A stretch of 64,000 nucleotides of DNA from Actinomycetes bacterium (GCA_021801795.1 JAJYXR010000006.1:1-64000); one strand, 5' to 3'; numbered from the stretch's first letter, positions 43,692 to 57,297 are shown. The notes: generated by a model from the sequence alone, not told the origin. Numbers and translations: made by a program.

Positions 43692-46603
43692 GCTGCGCCA
43701 TGGCAGAGCTTGAACTTCTTGCCGCTGCCACACCAGCAGGGGTCGTTCCGGCCCAGGCGCTCACGGTCCGACTTCACGATCGGCGCCTGGCTGCCCTCGT
43801 CGGCTGGGGGCGCGACACGACGCCTCCGTTCCCCAGATCCTGCCGCTGCAGCTCCCGTAGAGCCAGATCCCGGGGAAGCCGACAGGGCTGCCGAGCGGCC
43901 ATGCCCGGCGGCAGATCCGCCAGCTCGGAGCTCACCGGCTCCAGATGCGCCATCAGGTCCGACCCCTGCGGCGGCAGCCCCCACCAGCGCACCATGGGAG
44001 GCCTGCTCACCACCCAGCAGGGAGCCCTGGTCCAGCAGGGAGAGCGCCGCGGCCAGCTCACCCGCGCTCTGCGCGGGGTCCTCTGCCGCCTGGTAGCTGG
44101 CCTTGGTGAAGTCGAGCTCGGAGGCGGCCTGCTCTACCACTTCCACGTGGAGCACGTAACGCAGGTAGTCGTCGTCTATGGCCTCCATGAGGCGGCCGAA
44201 CATCTCGTATCCCTCCCGCTGCCAGGCCACGAGGGGATCCTGCTGACCCATGGCCCGCAGGTTTATCCCCTCCCGGAGGTAGTCCATCTCCGAGAGGTGC
44301 TCCTGCCAGCGCTGGTCGATGATCTGGAGCATCACCTCGCGCTCGACCTGACGGGCCTCCTCGGACCCGCCGGCGAACACCGAGTCCCGGCCGTGGTAGT
44401 ACTCGAGGGCCTCCGCGAGGACGCTCTCGATGATGTGGGCCACGCTGCCGGCTTCGGCCAGATCCTCGCTGGTGAACTCGGTCGGGTAGTACTGGGACAG
44501 CTCCGAGACGAGCCCGTCTAGATCCCACTCCTCGGCGAACTCGCTCGGGCAGGCTGCGCGCACCAGCAGGTCCAGAGTCTCCTCCAGGAGCTCCTCGGTG
44601 CGCTGCATCAGGTCCTCGCCGTCGATGACCTGCCTGCGCCTCGCGTAGATGACCTTTCTCTGCTCGTTCAGCACCTCGTCGTACTTCAGCACGTCCTTCC
44701 TGATCTCGGCGTTCCGTGCCTCCACGGTGTTCTGCGCACGCTCTATGGCCTTGGTCACCATCCTGGCCTCGATGGGCACGTCGTCGGGGAGGGTGCGGCT
44801 CATGACCCACTGCATGGCACCTGTGGCGAACAGGCGCATCAGGTCGTCCTCCAGAGACAGGTAGAAGCGGCTCTCTCCGGGATCCCCCTGCCTGCCACTG
44901 CGGCCGCGCAGCTGGTTGTCTATGCGCCGGCTCTCGTGACGCTCGCTGCCGAGAACGTAGAGACCCCCGAGCTCACGCACCGCGTCTCCCTCCAGAGCGC
45001 ATCTCTCCGCCATCTGCGCCTCTAGCGTCTGGAGGGCCGCCTGGCCCTCGTCAGAATCAGGGTCGATGCCCCTCGCGAGCACCTCGTGGCGGGCCAGCCC
45101 CTCGGGATTCCCACCTAGGAGGATGTCGACGCCTCTACCGGCCATGTTCGTCGCGACAGTGACCGCGTGGAGACGGCCGGCCTGTACCACCACCTCGGCC
45201 TCCCTGGCGTGCTGCTTCGCGTTAAGCACCTGGTGTGGTATCCCCCGGCGCTCCAGCAGCTTCGAGAGCTGCTCCGACTTCGCTACCGACGCGGTGCCGA
45301 CCAGCACCGGCTGGCCCTTCTCGTAGCGCTCCGCGATGTCGTCGACGACTGCTGCGAACTTCGCATCCTCGGACTTGTAGACGAGGTCGGGCTGGTCGAC
45401 CCTCACCATGGGCTGGTTGGTCGGTATGGGGACGACCGGCATGTTATAGGTGCTCGCGAACTCCGATGCCTCGGTCTCTGCCGTGCCGGTCATGCCGGCC
45501 AGCTTCTCGTAGAGGCGGAAGAAGTTCTGGAGCGTCACGGTGGCCCAGGTGTGGTTCTCCTCCTTTATCCGCACCCGCTCCTTGGCCTCTACTGCCTGGT
45601 GGAGGCCATCGGACCACCGGCGCCCTTCGAGGGTCCGGCCGGTGAACTCGTCGACGATCTTCACCTCGCCATCTGCCACCAGGTAGTCCTTGTCGCGCTG
45701 GTAGAGCTCCTTCGCGCGCAGAGCCTGGGTCAGCTGGTGGACGTAGTTAGTCGACACCGCGTCGTAGAGGTTGTCGGTGCCCAGCTGGCGCTCCACCTTC
45801 TCGATGCCGGCCTCGGTGGGGACCACTATGCGCTTTTCCTCGTCCACCTCGTAGTCGACATCGCGCTTCAACGTCCTGGCTATCCCGGCGAACTGGTAGT
45901 AGAGCTTGGCCGACTCCGTGGCCGGCCCGGAGATGATGAGCGGCGTGCGGGCCTCGTCGATCAGTATGGAGTCCACCTCGTCGACGATCGCGAAGTTATG
46001 GCCCCGCTGGACCATCCCGTCACGAGAGCGGGCCATGTTGTCCCGCAGGTAGTCGAAGCCGAACTCGGTGTTCGTCCCGTAGGTGACGTCGCAGGCATAC
46101 GCGGCTGCCTTCTCTGTGGGGTCTGGGATGTCGGGGCTCACCCTGCCTACGGTCAGCCCCAGGAAACGGTGGACCTGCCCCATCCACTCGGCGTCGCGCC
46201 TGGCCAGGTAGTCGTTCACGGTGACCACGTGGACACCCTTGCCCCCGAGCGCGTTCAGGTAGACCGGCAGCGTCGACACCAGCGTCTTGCCTTCGCCGGT
46301 CTTCATCTCGGCAATCCACCCGAAGTGGAGCGCCATGCCGCCCATGAGCTGTACGTCGAAGTGGCGCTGACCAAGCACGCGCCAGGCAGCTTCACGCACC
46401 ACGGCGAAGGCCTCCACGAGCATGTCGTCGAGAACCTCCCCGGCAGCCAGCCGCTCCCGGAAGACCACCGTCTGCCTCGCGAGCTCCTCGTCGGAGAGCG
46501 CCTCCATCTCGGGCTCCAGCGCGTTCACATGAGGCACCAGCTCCGCCAGGCGCCTGACCTTCTTGCCCTCTCCGGCGCGCAGAACCTGAGTGAGAATGCT
46601 CAT
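43688..46603 (-). CDS. secA: Preprotein translocase ATPase SecA
   Basis: A 971-aa motor of the Sec secretion system. Walker A region [85 protein letters not shown] and [19 protein letters not shown] are all present. A long low-complexity Gly/Ala/Ser linker (about 850-940) leads to a C-terminal SEC-C zinc motif [15 protein letters not shown]. Full-length, so the housekeeping SecA1 type. Coupled to prfB. Confidence 0.96.
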   Translation of the reverse strand: MSILTQVLRAGEGKKVRRLAELVPHVNALEPEMEALSDEELARQTVVFRERLAAGEVLDDMLVEAFAVVREAAWRVLGQRHFDVQLMGGMALHFGWIAEMKTGEGKTLVSTLPVYLNALGGKGVHVVTVNDYLARRDAEWMGQVHRFLGLTVGRVSPDIPDPTEKAAAYACDVTYGTNTEFGFDYLRDNMARSRDGMVQRGHNFAIVDEVDSILIDEARTPLIISGPATESAKLYYQFAGIARTLKRDVDYEVDEEKRIVVPTEAGIEKVERQLGTDNLYDAVSTNYVHQLTQALRAKELYQRDKDYLVADGEVKIVDEFTGRTLEGRRWSDGLHQAVEAKERVRIKEENHTWATVTLQNFFRLYEKLAGMTGTAETEASEFASTYNMPVVPIPTNQPMVRVDQPDLVYKSEDAKFAAVVDDIAERYEKGQPVLVGTASVAKSEQLSKLLERRGIPHQVLNAKQHAREAEVVVQAGRLHAVTVATNMAGRGVDILLGGNPEGLARHEVLARGIDPDSDEGQAALQTLEAQMAERCALEGDAVRELGGLYVLGSERHESRRIDNQLRGRSGRQGDPGESRFYLSLEDDLMRLFATGAMQWVMSRTLPDDVPIEARMVTKAIERAQNTVEARNAEIRKDVLKYDEVLNEQRKVIYARRRQVIDGEDLMQRTEELLEETLDLLVRAACPSEFAEEWDLDGLVSELSQYYPTEFTSEDLAEAGSVAHIIESVLAEALEYYHGRDSVFAGGSEEARQVEREVMLQIIDQRWQEHLSEMDYLREGINLRAMGQQDPLVAWQREGYEMFGRLMEAIDDDYLRYVLHVEVVEQAASELDFTKASYQAAEDPAQSAGELAAALSLLDQGSLLGGEQASHGALVGAAAAGVGPDGASGAGELRAGGSAAGHGRSAALSASPGSGSTGAAAAGSGERRRRVAPPADEGSQAPIVKSDRERLGRNDPCWCGSGKKFKLCHGAA

Positions 46604-46663
46604 AGATACTCGAGCCTACTGCCGACCGGCCCTCGGATCGCTCCGCTCCGGGACCGGCACCAC

Positions 46664-47002
46664 TCATGCCCTGGTGGCTGCCCTGCGCCTTCTGCTAGAA
46701 CGCGACCTGGCGAGGAGCTTTCCCTTCATCCGCTCCACCTGGTGAGCCACCTTGGAGACCGCGAGGTCGACGGCGGAGGACGCATCCGAGGCGCAGCCCT
46801 TCGCTCGCAGGACGCGGCCGTGCCCTCTGAGTACTACCTCGCATGCGGCACGCTCTGCAGGTGGAGCAGTGGGCGACTCACGCAGCCTTACCTCTGCTGT
46901 CTCGATCATCGTGGCGTGACTCGCGACCTTGGCCACCTTCTCCTCGGCCTTCTCACGCAGATCCTCCGGCACCTCCGAGTTACAACGTAGGGCGACGTCC
47001 AC
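46664..47002 (-). CDS. hpf: Short ribosome hibernation factor (HPF/YfiA-like)
   Basis: A 112-aa protein with the sigma-54 modulation/S30EA fold: MDVALRCNSEVPEDLREKAE, a beta strand with ETAEVRLRE, and DASSAVDLAVSKVAHQVERM followed by a basic tail. It lacks the C-terminal dimerisation domain of long HPF, so it would resemble short HPF or YfiA. The GTG start has a strong GAGGAGG eight bases upstream. secA starts 60 bases downstream. Confidence 0.82.
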   Translation of the reverse strand: MDVALRCNSEVPEDLREKAEEKVAKVASHATMIETAEVRLRESPTAPPAERAACEVVLRGHGRVLRAKGCASDASSAVDLAVSKVAHQVERMKGKLLARSRSSRRRRAATRA

Positions 47003-47446
47003 CTCAGTACCTCCTCTGATCGGCCTGGCGAGATGTCCTGGACTCTGCTACCTGCTCGGGGCACCCCGCTCTTTGGAACACGCCTGATGGCAATGGGCAA
47101 CGCTCGGCTGACCTGGTCTTTGACCCCACACTCGCCTGCAGAGGAGATGGAGGCTCCCCGAGGGCGACCTACCGGAAGATCCCGGTGGTCCGGCGACGGG
47201 CGAATGAGCCGGCTTCCCTCCTTCTCCATCCCGCGTCGACTGCCGACGCCAGGACGGGCAGGGCTTACCTCTAAGCCGCACCATGCTCAGCAACCACGAG
47301 TCGCCTTACGTGGGTCGTTTCGCCTGCGACTGGCTTCGACTTGCAACCACAGACCCGAGCGTTGCCCACAGTGGAAGTCTAAACCTGCAGGGGGCACATG
47401 TCACCGCCTCCTCGGGTAGTTGTCACCAGCTTGTCACGCGGGCAGC
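47003..47446. other. Intergenic stretch upstream of hpf
   Basis: About 440 bases before the GC-rich array. Minus-strand frames of 80-107 codons (47048-47293; 46906-47229) lack ribosome sites and domains. I looked for cobalamin, c-di-AMP and 6S-like cores and saw none. It probably contains the hpf-secA promoter, but no clear boxes stand out. Confidence 0.4.
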
Positions 47447-47552
47447 GGGCTGGGCCGGGCTTGGCCCGGCTGGGCCCGGCTGGGCTGGGCCGGGCTGGGC
47501 CGGGCTTGGCCCGGCTGGGCTGGGCTTGGCCCGGCTGGGCTGGGCCGGGCCG
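47447..47552. repeat. GC-rich array of GGGCT/GGGCC/GGCTT units
   Basis: About 105 bases built almost entirely from five-base units GGGCT, GGGCC and the variant TTGGC, with longer internal repeats (for example GGGCTGGGCCGGGCTTGGCC recurs). It lies 45 bases past the ahcY stop. The regular triplets of G could fold into G-quadruplexes on the plus strand. Confidence 0.9.
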
Positions 47553-47595
47553 GATATCGGGTGCCCTGGGCGCGGGTTGGCGAGGAAGCTCCTGG

Positions 47596-49047
<1,452 letters not shown>

Positions 49048-49077
49048 CGGCCTTTCTGGTGGGGTGGTGGTCGGCGG

Positions 49078-50139
49078 TCACGCCTTGCCAAGACGCATCT
49101 TAAGGTCGGCGAGGACGGGGACCGGACCGGGGTCCACGCCGGCCATGGCAGCCATGTGGAGCGACACGAAGTCACCTATCATCACCAGGTCCAGGAGCTG
49201 GGCCAGATCCCCCTCCCCCTCGGCCCGCACCTCGAGCACATCGGCAACCACCTCGCGCATGAGCTCCGCCACCAGCGTGAAGCGCTGCTCCACCTGGGGA
49301 TGCTCTGCAGAGTGACGGAGGTTCACCAATGTGAGGACCTGCCTGGTGATGTCCCCGTGGATCCCCCATCCGGCCAGCTCGTTATGGCAGAGCTCCGGCT
49401 GGACGGAGAAGAAGGCCGGTGATTTCGCGTTCTCGTTCACCTGGGTCTTCCATCTGAGAGCTGCCGCAGCACCCAGGGCCTGGGCGCCGTGGACCAGCGG
49501 GATGGTACGCCCTATGCGCTCCGCCAGCTCCTCGGCCAGGCTGCCGGTGCCCAGCAGGTGGTCCCTGCGGCGTGCCAGCTGGTCGACCGCCTGCTCTACC
49601 CAGCGGGAGGCTCCGGGGAAGAGCCCCACCTGCTCCAGGACGGCCAGGGGTGGTATGGCCATGGCCCCGAGAGCTGCTCTCGGCTGGGGTATCCCGCCAG
49701 GAACCCCTACTACCGGGGCTCCGATCTCCTCGGCCATTTTTCCGAGGGCACCGCCGGAGGTGACGGCCACCAGGCTCGCGCCGGCCTCGACAGCCTCCCC
49801 GGCTGCCTCGATGGTCTCCTCGGTGTCACCCGAGAAGGACACCGCGAAGACTAGGGTTCCCCGACCGACGAAGTCCGGTATGTCGTAGGACTTCACAACC
49901 GTTACAGGCACCGCCAGGAAGGGACCCGCCACGGCCACCATCACGTCACCTGCTATGCCGCTGCCACCCATGCCGACCACCACCACGTTCTCTATGTCGT
50001 CGTGGCGTGGCAGGCCCTCCAGCTTCCTGGATGCCTGGAGGGCACGGCTGACCTGCTCGGGCAGCGATGCGGCAGCCTCGAACATGCCGAGGGAGTCGAG
50101 GACGCCCGCCGCAGGGGTGCCCCTGACTACGCTTGTCAC
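49078..50139 (-). CDS. SIS-domain phosphoglucose/phosphomannose isomerase
   Basis: A 353-aa bifunctional-type sugar-phosphate isomerase with two SIS domains. VVVVGMGGSGIAGDVMVAVA (about 51-70), VFAVSFSGDTEETIEAA, and the C-terminal NENAKSPAFFSVQPELCHNE with active-site Glu/His. It interconverts fructose-6-phosphate with glucose- or mannose-6-phosphate, supplying the phosphomannomutase encoded upstream. GTG start overlaps the Trm112-like stop (GTGA). Confidence 0.88.
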   Translation of the reverse strand: MTSVVRGTPAAGVLDSLGMFEAAASLPEQVSRALQASRKLEGLPRHDDIENVVVVGMGGSGIAGDVMVAVAGPFLAVPVTVVKSYDIPDFVGRGTLVFAVSFSGDTEETIEAAGEAVEAGASLVAVTSGGALGKMAEEIGAPVVGVPGGIPQPRAALGAMAIPPLAVLEQVGLFPGASRWVEQAVDQLARRRDHLLGTGSLAEELAERIGRTIPLVHGAQALGAAAALRWKTQVNENAKSPAFFSVQPELCHNELAGWGIHGDITRQVLTLVNLRHSAEHPQVEQRFTLVAELMREVVADVLEVRAEGEGDLAQLLDLVMIGDFVSLHMAAMAGVDPGPVPVLADLKMRLGKA

Positions 50140-50384
50140 CGGGGCCGACCGTCCGACATGGTCATGGGGGCGGACTCCGCCTCTGCCTTTGCCATGATCC
50201 GGTCGTGCTCCTCCTGGTCTGCCTCCGAAGCCTCGCCTGGGAGCATCACGGGTATGCCCTCCCGGATCGGGTACCGGCGGCGAAGCCTGGGGTTATAGAG
50301 GATCTCCTCGCTCTCCAGGTACACCAGTGGCCCCTTGTCCTCCGGGCAGGCGAGCACCTCGATCAACAGTCGGTCAAGTGGCAT
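50136..50384 (-). CDS. Trm112-like small protein
   Basis: An 82-aa Trm112/UPF0434-type protein: LLIEVLACPEDKGPLVYLES, YNPRLRRRYPIREGIPVMLP. The usual zinc knuckle is reduced to a single Cys (ACPEDKG). ATG 50384 has AGGAAG upstream. Homologues in this conserved cluster activate methyltransferases in other organisms; here the role is unproven. An acidic C-terminal extension follows the domain. Confidence 0.8.
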   Translation of the reverse strand: MPLDRLLIEVLACPEDKGPLVYLESEEILYNPRLRRRYPIREGIPVMLPGEASEADQEEHDRIMAKAEAESAPMTMSDGRPR

Positions 50385-50467
50385 CCAAATCTTCCTTTCG
50401 CATCATTCGCGGGCTTCGCACCTGGCGCGGGATTCGCACCTCTGACAGGTCTCGCCCATTCGCAGGC

Positions 50468-51856
50468 TCATCCGGCCTCTCCGGTAGAGCCTGCTCTACG
50501 GACCAGGGCCAGCACCTCGGCAACCCTCTGGTCACACTCTTCACGGTTCAGGGCCTCGACGTTCAGGCGAAGCAACGGCTCGGTGTTCGAGGGACGGAGG
50601 TTGAACCACCAGCTCTCGAACTCGACCGTGAGGCCGTCTGTCGTGTCGAATGTTACCCCCTCTGCGGCCAGCAGCCCCGCCACCGCCTCGACTGCCGCTG
50701 AGGGATCATCCACCTCGGTGTTCAGCTCTCCTGAGGCCGCATACTTCTGTAACGGTTCGACGAGTGCCGACAGCGGGGCACCTGATTCGGACATGACCTC
50801 CAGCACGACCAGGGCCGCGATCAGTCCCGAGTCGGCCCGGTAGTTATCCCGGAAGTAGTAGTGGCCGGAGTGCTCGCCACCGAACACCGCCCCGGTGTCG
50901 GACATGACCTGCTTTATGAACGAATGACCCACCCTGGTGCGGATGGGTCGGCCTCCCTGCTCGATGATGGTCTCCGGTACGGCCTTCGAGCAGATGAGGT
51001 TATGGAGGATCACCGCTCCGGGATACTTCCTCAGCATCGCCTTGGCCACCAGCGCGGTGGTGACGGACCCCGACACCGGCTCTGCCCGCTCGTCTACCAG
51101 GAACACCCTGTCGGCGTCGCCGTCGAAGGCCAGGCCTACGTCTGCGTGAAGCTCCAGCACCCTGGCCTTCAGGTCCAGAAGGTTCGCCGGCTGTATCGGA
51201 TCGGCCGGATGGTTCGGAAAGGTGCCGTCCAGCTCCGGGAAGAGGATGTCGAGCTCGAAGGGCAGACCCGAGAACACTGCGGGCACCACGAGGCCACCCA
51301 TCCCGTTGGCCACGTCAGCCACCACCCGGAGGGGACGCAGCCGGTCGAGGTCCACGAAGGAGCGAACATGCTCTGCGTAGTCGGCCAGCATGTCTCGCGA
51401 CACGGTCCCGCCCACCGGTTCTGCCTCCGAGCTACCGTCGGCCAGGGCCTTCTCGGCGAGCGAGCGGATCTCTGACAGTCCCGTGTCCTCGCCCACCGGC
51501 TTGGCTCCGGCCAGGCAGAACTTGATCCCGTTGTACTGGGCAGGGTTATGCGAGGCCGTGAACATGGCTGCAGGGGCATCCAGGCGACCCGAGGCGAAGT
51601 ACAGAAGGTCTGTCGACGCCAGACCCAGATCCACCACCTCCGAGCCCGCTGCCCTCGCTCCGGCTGCAAAGGCCCCGGAGAGCTCCTCGCCCGACTTCCT
51701 CATGTCTCGGGCTACCAGAACCTTCGGCGATCCCGAGAACCGGGCAAAGGCCCACCCTATGGCACGGCAGTTCACGGCATCGAGCTGCTCGGGCACGATC
51801 CCCCGAACGTCGTAGGCCTTGAACACCGATTCAAGCGACCTCTGCTGGTTTCCCAT
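50468..51856 (-). CDS. manB: Phosphomannomutase/phosphoglucomutase
   Basis: A 462-aa alpha-D-phosphohexomutase. Active-site Ser loop FTASHNPAQYNGIKFC (phosphoserine), metal loop FDGDADRVFLVDE, sugar-binding GGEHSGHYYFRDN and phosphate loop LRPSNTEPLLRLN. It makes mannose-1-phosphate for GDP-mannose and cell-surface glycans. It fits the isomerase two genes downstream. A 20-bp minisatellite separates it from the large membrane protein gene upstream. Confidence 0.92.
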   Translation of the reverse strand: MGNQQRSLESVFKAYDVRGIVPEQLDAVNCRAIGWAFARFSGSPKVLVARDMRKSGEELSGAFAAGARAAGSEVVDLGLASTDLLYFASGRLDAPAAMFTASHNPAQYNGIKFCLAGAKPVGEDTGLSEIRSLAEKALADGSSEAEPVGGTVSRDMLADYAEHVRSFVDLDRLRPLRVVADVANGMGGLVVPAVFSGLPFELDILFPELDGTFPNHPADPIQPANLLDLKARVLELHADVGLAFDGDADRVFLVDERAEPVSGSVTTALVAKAMLRKYPGAVILHNLICSKAVPETIIEQGGRPIRTRVGHSFIKQVMSDTGAVFGGEHSGHYYFRDNYRADSGLIAALVVLEVMSESGAPLSALVEPLQKYAASGELNTEVDDPSAAVEAVAGLLAAEGVTFDTTDGLTVEFESWWFNLRPSNTEPLLRLNVEALNREECDQRVAEVLALVRRAGSTGEAG

Positions 51857-51888
51857 GGCGACCTCGAGCCTACTGCCGGGGCAAGCCC

Positions 51889-52000
51889 CAGTCCCGTTAG
51901 ACCTGGCCCAGCACCGTTAGACCTGGCCCAGTCCCGTTAGACCTGGCCCAGTCCCGTTAGACCTGGCCCAGTCCCGTTAGACCTGGCCCAGCACCGTGAG
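51889..52000. repeat. 20-bp minisatellite at the 3' end of a membrane protein gene
   Basis: A 20-bp unit, ACCTGGCCCAGTCCCGTTAG, starts at 51901 (variant GCACC), 51921, 51941, 51961 and 51981 (variant), with a partial copy from 51889. The copy at 51977-51996 encodes the last residues and TAA stop of the membrane protein; the other copies repeat that stop-containing end downstream. Confidence 0.95.
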
Positions 52001-54205
52001 AGCCCTTCGCCTGCGTATGAGCAGGACTACCGCCACGAGGCCTATTGCCGACAGCACCGAGCCCGCGACCCCCGACGGGACCGAGCCGTAGCTGAGGGTG
52101 ACCTCGTGACTGGTCGGCACCACCACCATGAGGTTCGGAACCGAGCGCCACGGCCCCTCTGCTCCGGTGGCATGCCAGTTAGGGAAGTAGGAGACCCTGA
52201 CCACGACAGGAACACCCACCCTGCTCACGTGGAAGCTCAGGCTGCTGGTCCTCACATGCACCCGGCTTATCCGCACCTCGGGCAGTGGCTTCGGATCAGG
52301 AGCCACCGACGGGCGGACCCGCTGCCATGTGGAGGGTCCGCCGGCCGTCAGGTAGGTGCCCCAGTCTGCCGGGTCGTCGTACCAGCGCTCGGACATGGGC
52401 AGCCAGGAGCTCTGGCCCGCACCTACCCCGGTGACGACGGCTGGCTGGTTCACCAGTGGAGCCACGATGTGCGAGTCAGAGACCAGGTAGATCTTCCATG
52501 TGGTGCTGAGAAGCTGGCCCTGGTAGGGCGTCCGCCATGGGCCAGTGGAAGCGACCAGGCGCAGCGACGGGTCGGCAGCGGCCTCGGCCTGGACGATCGA
52601 GGAGGATGCCATGAAGTAGCGGACACCGAGCATCTGCAGGTGCTCGACACCGAGGGGTACGTCGAGGGGGCCGTAGTCGAGACCGACCATCGCCTCGGAG
52701 GGCTGTGCCGAGAGCTCGGCCTGGTTCAAGAAGTGGTAGGGGGTGGTCGCCGAAGATTCGAACAGGAGCCCCTCCATGGAGTCCACGCACCCGCCGGTCC
52801 AGTAGGGCAGCAGCATGAGAGCCATGGGCGTGCCGAAGCGGTTCAGGCTCGGGCTGTACTCCCACATGGCCCTTCCACAGCCGTAGCGACGGGAGACCCC
52901 TTTCATCGTGTCGATGACCGCTTGGTACTCGGGCCATCCGGTTTTCCTCTGGTAACCGGAGTAGTTCCACTGGACCCAGTCGGGCACCGCGCTTGCACGC
53001 ACGTGGACAGGACCGAGGTCGATGCCCGGAGACCCGTAGGGGATGAGCACCGGTGGCAGCACCACCAGGCAGGCACCGGCAAGGCCGATGAGGGGCATGG
53101 ACAGGGCACCTGGCGCGACCCTGTGCACCACCGAGGGGTCCGAACCAGGCCGGTGGCGCCACCAGCGGGCCGCCAGGACCCCCACCTCTGCCACTCCGTA
53201 CCCCGCTAGCAGGTATGCACATAGCCACCACAGGGGGAGGAAGCGCGCGTTGTAGAGCTTCCACTGGGGATCCACCACGAACACGACCCCCGATATGACC
53301 CCCAGTATCGCGATGGCCAGCGCGCCACGGTCCAGACGGCGGGCGGCGAAGGCCAGCCCTACGACAGCCAGCCCCAGGGCCCAGCGATCCGCGACCGGGG
53401 CCAGCGAGGCGGCATAGGTGGTCAGGTTCTGCCAACCCATGTTCGTCGTGTAGGACTGCTCGAAGCTGAAGGGCAGGCCCCACCAGGAGCTGAGCAGACC
53501 GGCGGTGCCCACGGTGGTCACCATCCACCAGGTACGACGCTTGGTCGGACCTGCCAAGAGGTAAATCACCAGGGCTCCTACCAGGGCAAATGCCATAGCG
53601 ACTATATGGGACAGGACTACGGCGGTCAGGACCAGGGACGCTATGGCCCTGTAACGACCCGTCCTCATCCCCCGGATGGTGAGCCCGAGGAAGATGACCG
53701 CGAGAGCCAGACCGAAGGAGAAGGCGTACTCGCCTGCGAGGGTGGAGTAGAGATTGCCGCCGTAGATGGTAAAGGTCTGGTCGAAGAGGAACGGCAGGGT
53801 GGCTACAGCCAGGAGCGCCGGCCGCGGCCTCTCCATGCCCGCCAGACGCCCGAAGCCCCACGCGGCTACCGGCAGCATCAGCGAACCGGCAGCAGTCGCG
53901 AGCTTGAAGGAGATGTCGAACGGGATCAGGTACCCGCCGAGGGCGGCGAACAGGTCGGGAAGCGGGAAGTAGAAGGTGTACAGGGGAAAACCCGCGTACC
54001 ACCCCGGATCCCACCCGGTGAGGTGCCCGCTCGGCAGCAGCGTCGTCCGCAGGAAAGCTGCCGTGGCCACGTGGGCTCCGGTATCCCCGCCGTCGACGGT
54101 GGTCCTCGCCAGCAACAGCGCGGGGTCCAGCTGCCAGAACACCACCAGCACGGCTCCCGCGACCGCGACGAGGGTCACCACCGAGGCTGGGGTCAGGCGG
54201 CGCAT
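51977..54205 (-). CDS. Large polytopic membrane protein (PTPS-related domain)
   Basis: A 742-aa membrane protein resembling the 6-pyruvoyl-tetrahydropterin-synthase-related membrane family (PF10131-like), a glycosyltransferase-C-like group. N-terminal helix, then GGDTGAHVATAAFLRTTLLP and WDPGWYAGFPLYTFYFPLPD, with acidic and aromatic residues in the first large loop as in GT-C enzymes, followed by about ten helices, a large extracellular domain (about 390-700) and a final helix before the RRRRALTVLGQV end. Predicted to transfer sugars from lipid-linked donors. Upstream of manB on the same strand, supporting a glycan role. Confidence 0.72.
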   Translation of the reverse strand: MRRLTPASVVTLVAVAGAVLVVFWQLDPALLLARTTVDGGDTGAHVATAAFLRTTLLPSGHLTGWDPGWYAGFPLYTFYFPLPDLFAALGGYLIPFDISFKLATAAGSLMLPVAAWGFGRLAGMERPRPALLAVATLPFLFDQTFTIYGGNLYSTLAGEYAFSFGLALAVIFLGLTIRGMRTGRYRAIASLVLTAVVLSHIVAMAFALVGALVIYLLAGPTKRRTWWMVTTVGTAGLLSSWWGLPFSFEQSYTTNMGWQNLTTYAASLAPVADRWALGLAVVGLAFAARRLDRGALAIAILGVISGVVFVVDPQWKLYNARFLPLWWLCAYLLAGYGVAEVGVLAARWWRHRPGSDPSVVHRVAPGALSMPLIGLAGACLVVLPPVLIPYGSPGIDLGPVHVRASAVPDWVQWNYSGYQRKTGWPEYQAVIDTMKGVSRRYGCGRAMWEYSPSLNRFGTPMALMLLPYWTGGCVDSMEGLLFESSATTPYHFLNQAELSAQPSEAMVGLDYGPLDVPLGVEHLQMLGVRYFMASSSIVQAEAAADPSLRLVASTGPWRTPYQGQLLSTTWKIYLVSDSHIVAPLVNQPAVVTGVGAGQSSWLPMSERWYDDPADWGTYLTAGGPSTWQRVRPSVAPDPKPLPEVRISRVHVRTSSLSFHVSRVGVPVVVRVSYFPNWHATGAEGPWRSVPNLMVVVPTSHEVTLSYGSVPSGVAGSVLSAIGLVAVVLLIRRRRALTVLGQV

Positions 54206-54239
54206 TGGCCCACTATCGTGCCCGAAGCTCGTCCGCCGC

Positions 54240-54293
54240 GCAGGTCGGCGCTCCCGACCCCAGCACGCAGGTCGGCGCTCCCGACCCCACCAC
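54240..54293. repeat. 27-bp tandem repeat between genes
   Basis: Two 27-bp copies beginning GCAGGTCGGCGCTCCCGACC at 54240 and 54267, one mismatch, plus the start of a third at 54294. They lie in the 150-base gap between the CPBP protease gene and the start of the large membrane protein. Confidence 0.9.
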
Positions 54294-54354
54294 GCAGGGG
54301 CTGGATGCCACTGATGCAGCTCCGGTTGGTCTGCCCACTGCCGGCACTGGTTAT

Positions 54355-55167
54355 TCAGTGCCCGGTGCTGCGGGCGGCCAGAGCGAGGACCGCGACCAGA
54401 TTGAACCCACCGTGCGCGAAGATCCCAGGTCCCAACCGGTCGAACTTGTAAGCCATGGCCGACAGCACGATACCGAAGCCTGCCAGCCCGAGCAGCTGGA
54501 GCGTCTCCGCGTGTGCCAGCCCGAAGAGCACCCCGGTCAGCGTGACCGCGAGTACGGGCCCGAGGGCCTTCCCGGCTGGTCCGCAGATCCTCACTAGGGA
54601 TCTGAGCAGCAGGCCCCTGAAGAAGAGCTCCTCGATCACCGGCACCACCGCCACGGTAAGGACGGCGATGACGGCGAAATCCGCGCCCGGGAATCCCCCG
54701 GTGAGCCGCTCGGCGGGCCCACCGAGCCGCTTGTCCAGGTTAGGGATGAGGGGCTGTAGGGGCAGGTAGAGGAGTGGCACCAGTATGAGCTGCCCGGCCA
54801 CACCCACCGCCAGGCCCACCAGTGGGTCCCAGGGCCTCACGCGCAGCCCCATGTCACTGACTATGCTGCCCGACCCCCGTACCTTCGAGGCGATCAGCAG
54901 AGCCAGGGCGAACCCAGCCCAGAGGCCTACCAGACCGGTCACCACGAACCAGGCAGGCGGGATGCTCGAGCGCGCCAGCGCAGAGACCCGCGATCCCTGG
55001 CCTATCCCGACCGCCACTGCCACCACCAGGACGCTCGAGAATATCTGCCCCCCGAAGAAGCCGAGCGCAGCCATGAGAGCCCACGACCAGGCGTCGCGTA
55101 CGGTCCTCGGGGGACGCCCGACCGGGTATGCAGGTTCACTGCCACCCAGGGGCTGCAGCCCGTTCAT
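54355..55167 (-). CDS. CPBP (CAAX-like) intramembrane protease
   Basis: A 270-aa polytopic protein of the CPBP/Abi family. The catalytic pair EELFFRG (motif 1, Glu-Glu), the FGLAHAE His motif and the final FAHGGFNLVAVLAL His/Asn motif are all present. ATG 55165-55167 is preferred because GGAGG sits seven bases upstream; the frame is open 16 codons further to a GTG. Such proteases process or immunise against peptides, or act on membrane proteins. Divergent from ftsH. Confidence 0.85.
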   Translation of the reverse strand: MNGLQPLGGSEPAYPVGRPPRTVRDAWSWALMAALGFFGGQIFSSVLVVAVAVGIGQGSRVSALARSSIPPAWFVVTGLVGLWAGFALALLIASKVRGSGSIVSDMGLRVRPWDPLVGLAVGVAGQLILVPLLYLPLQPLIPNLDKRLGGPAERLTGGFPGADFAVIAVLTVAVVPVIEELFFRGLLLRSLVRICGPAGKALGPVLAVTLTGVLFGLAHAETLQLLGLAGFGIVLSAMAYKFDRLGPGIFAHGGFNLVAVLALAARSTGH

Positions 55168-55326
55168 CGGGGGACCTCCAGCCACCGCGGCGCTCACCGG
55201 CGCGACATTAGCCACCAGCGCACCTCACCTGGTCGCGTGGCCACTTCGATCCGCCTGCTGCCCCCGGGAACATGCCAGAGCGCCCCCTGGCACACCCCCA
55301 CCGGGTAGGGCGCGTACCATAGGACG

Positions 55327-57297
<1,971 letters not shown>

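Noticed and set aside
45167-46990. 607-codon plus-strand open frame
   Set aside because: Antisense to secA and hpf; a product of GC-rich third positions in the real genes, with no domain or ribosome site.
47048-47293. 81-codon minus-strand frame upstream of hpf with several Cys (ComF or zinc-ribbon relic)
   Set aside because: Cys spacing does not match ComF or a zinc ribbon, and no ribosome site is seen.
49048-49077. SAH riboswitch ahead of ahcY
   Set aside because: Only 30 bases lie between the isomerase stop and ahcY; there is no room for the aptamer.
51889-52000. Possible CRISPR array
   Set aside because: The 20-bp repeats are contiguous with no spacers, and no cas genes are present.
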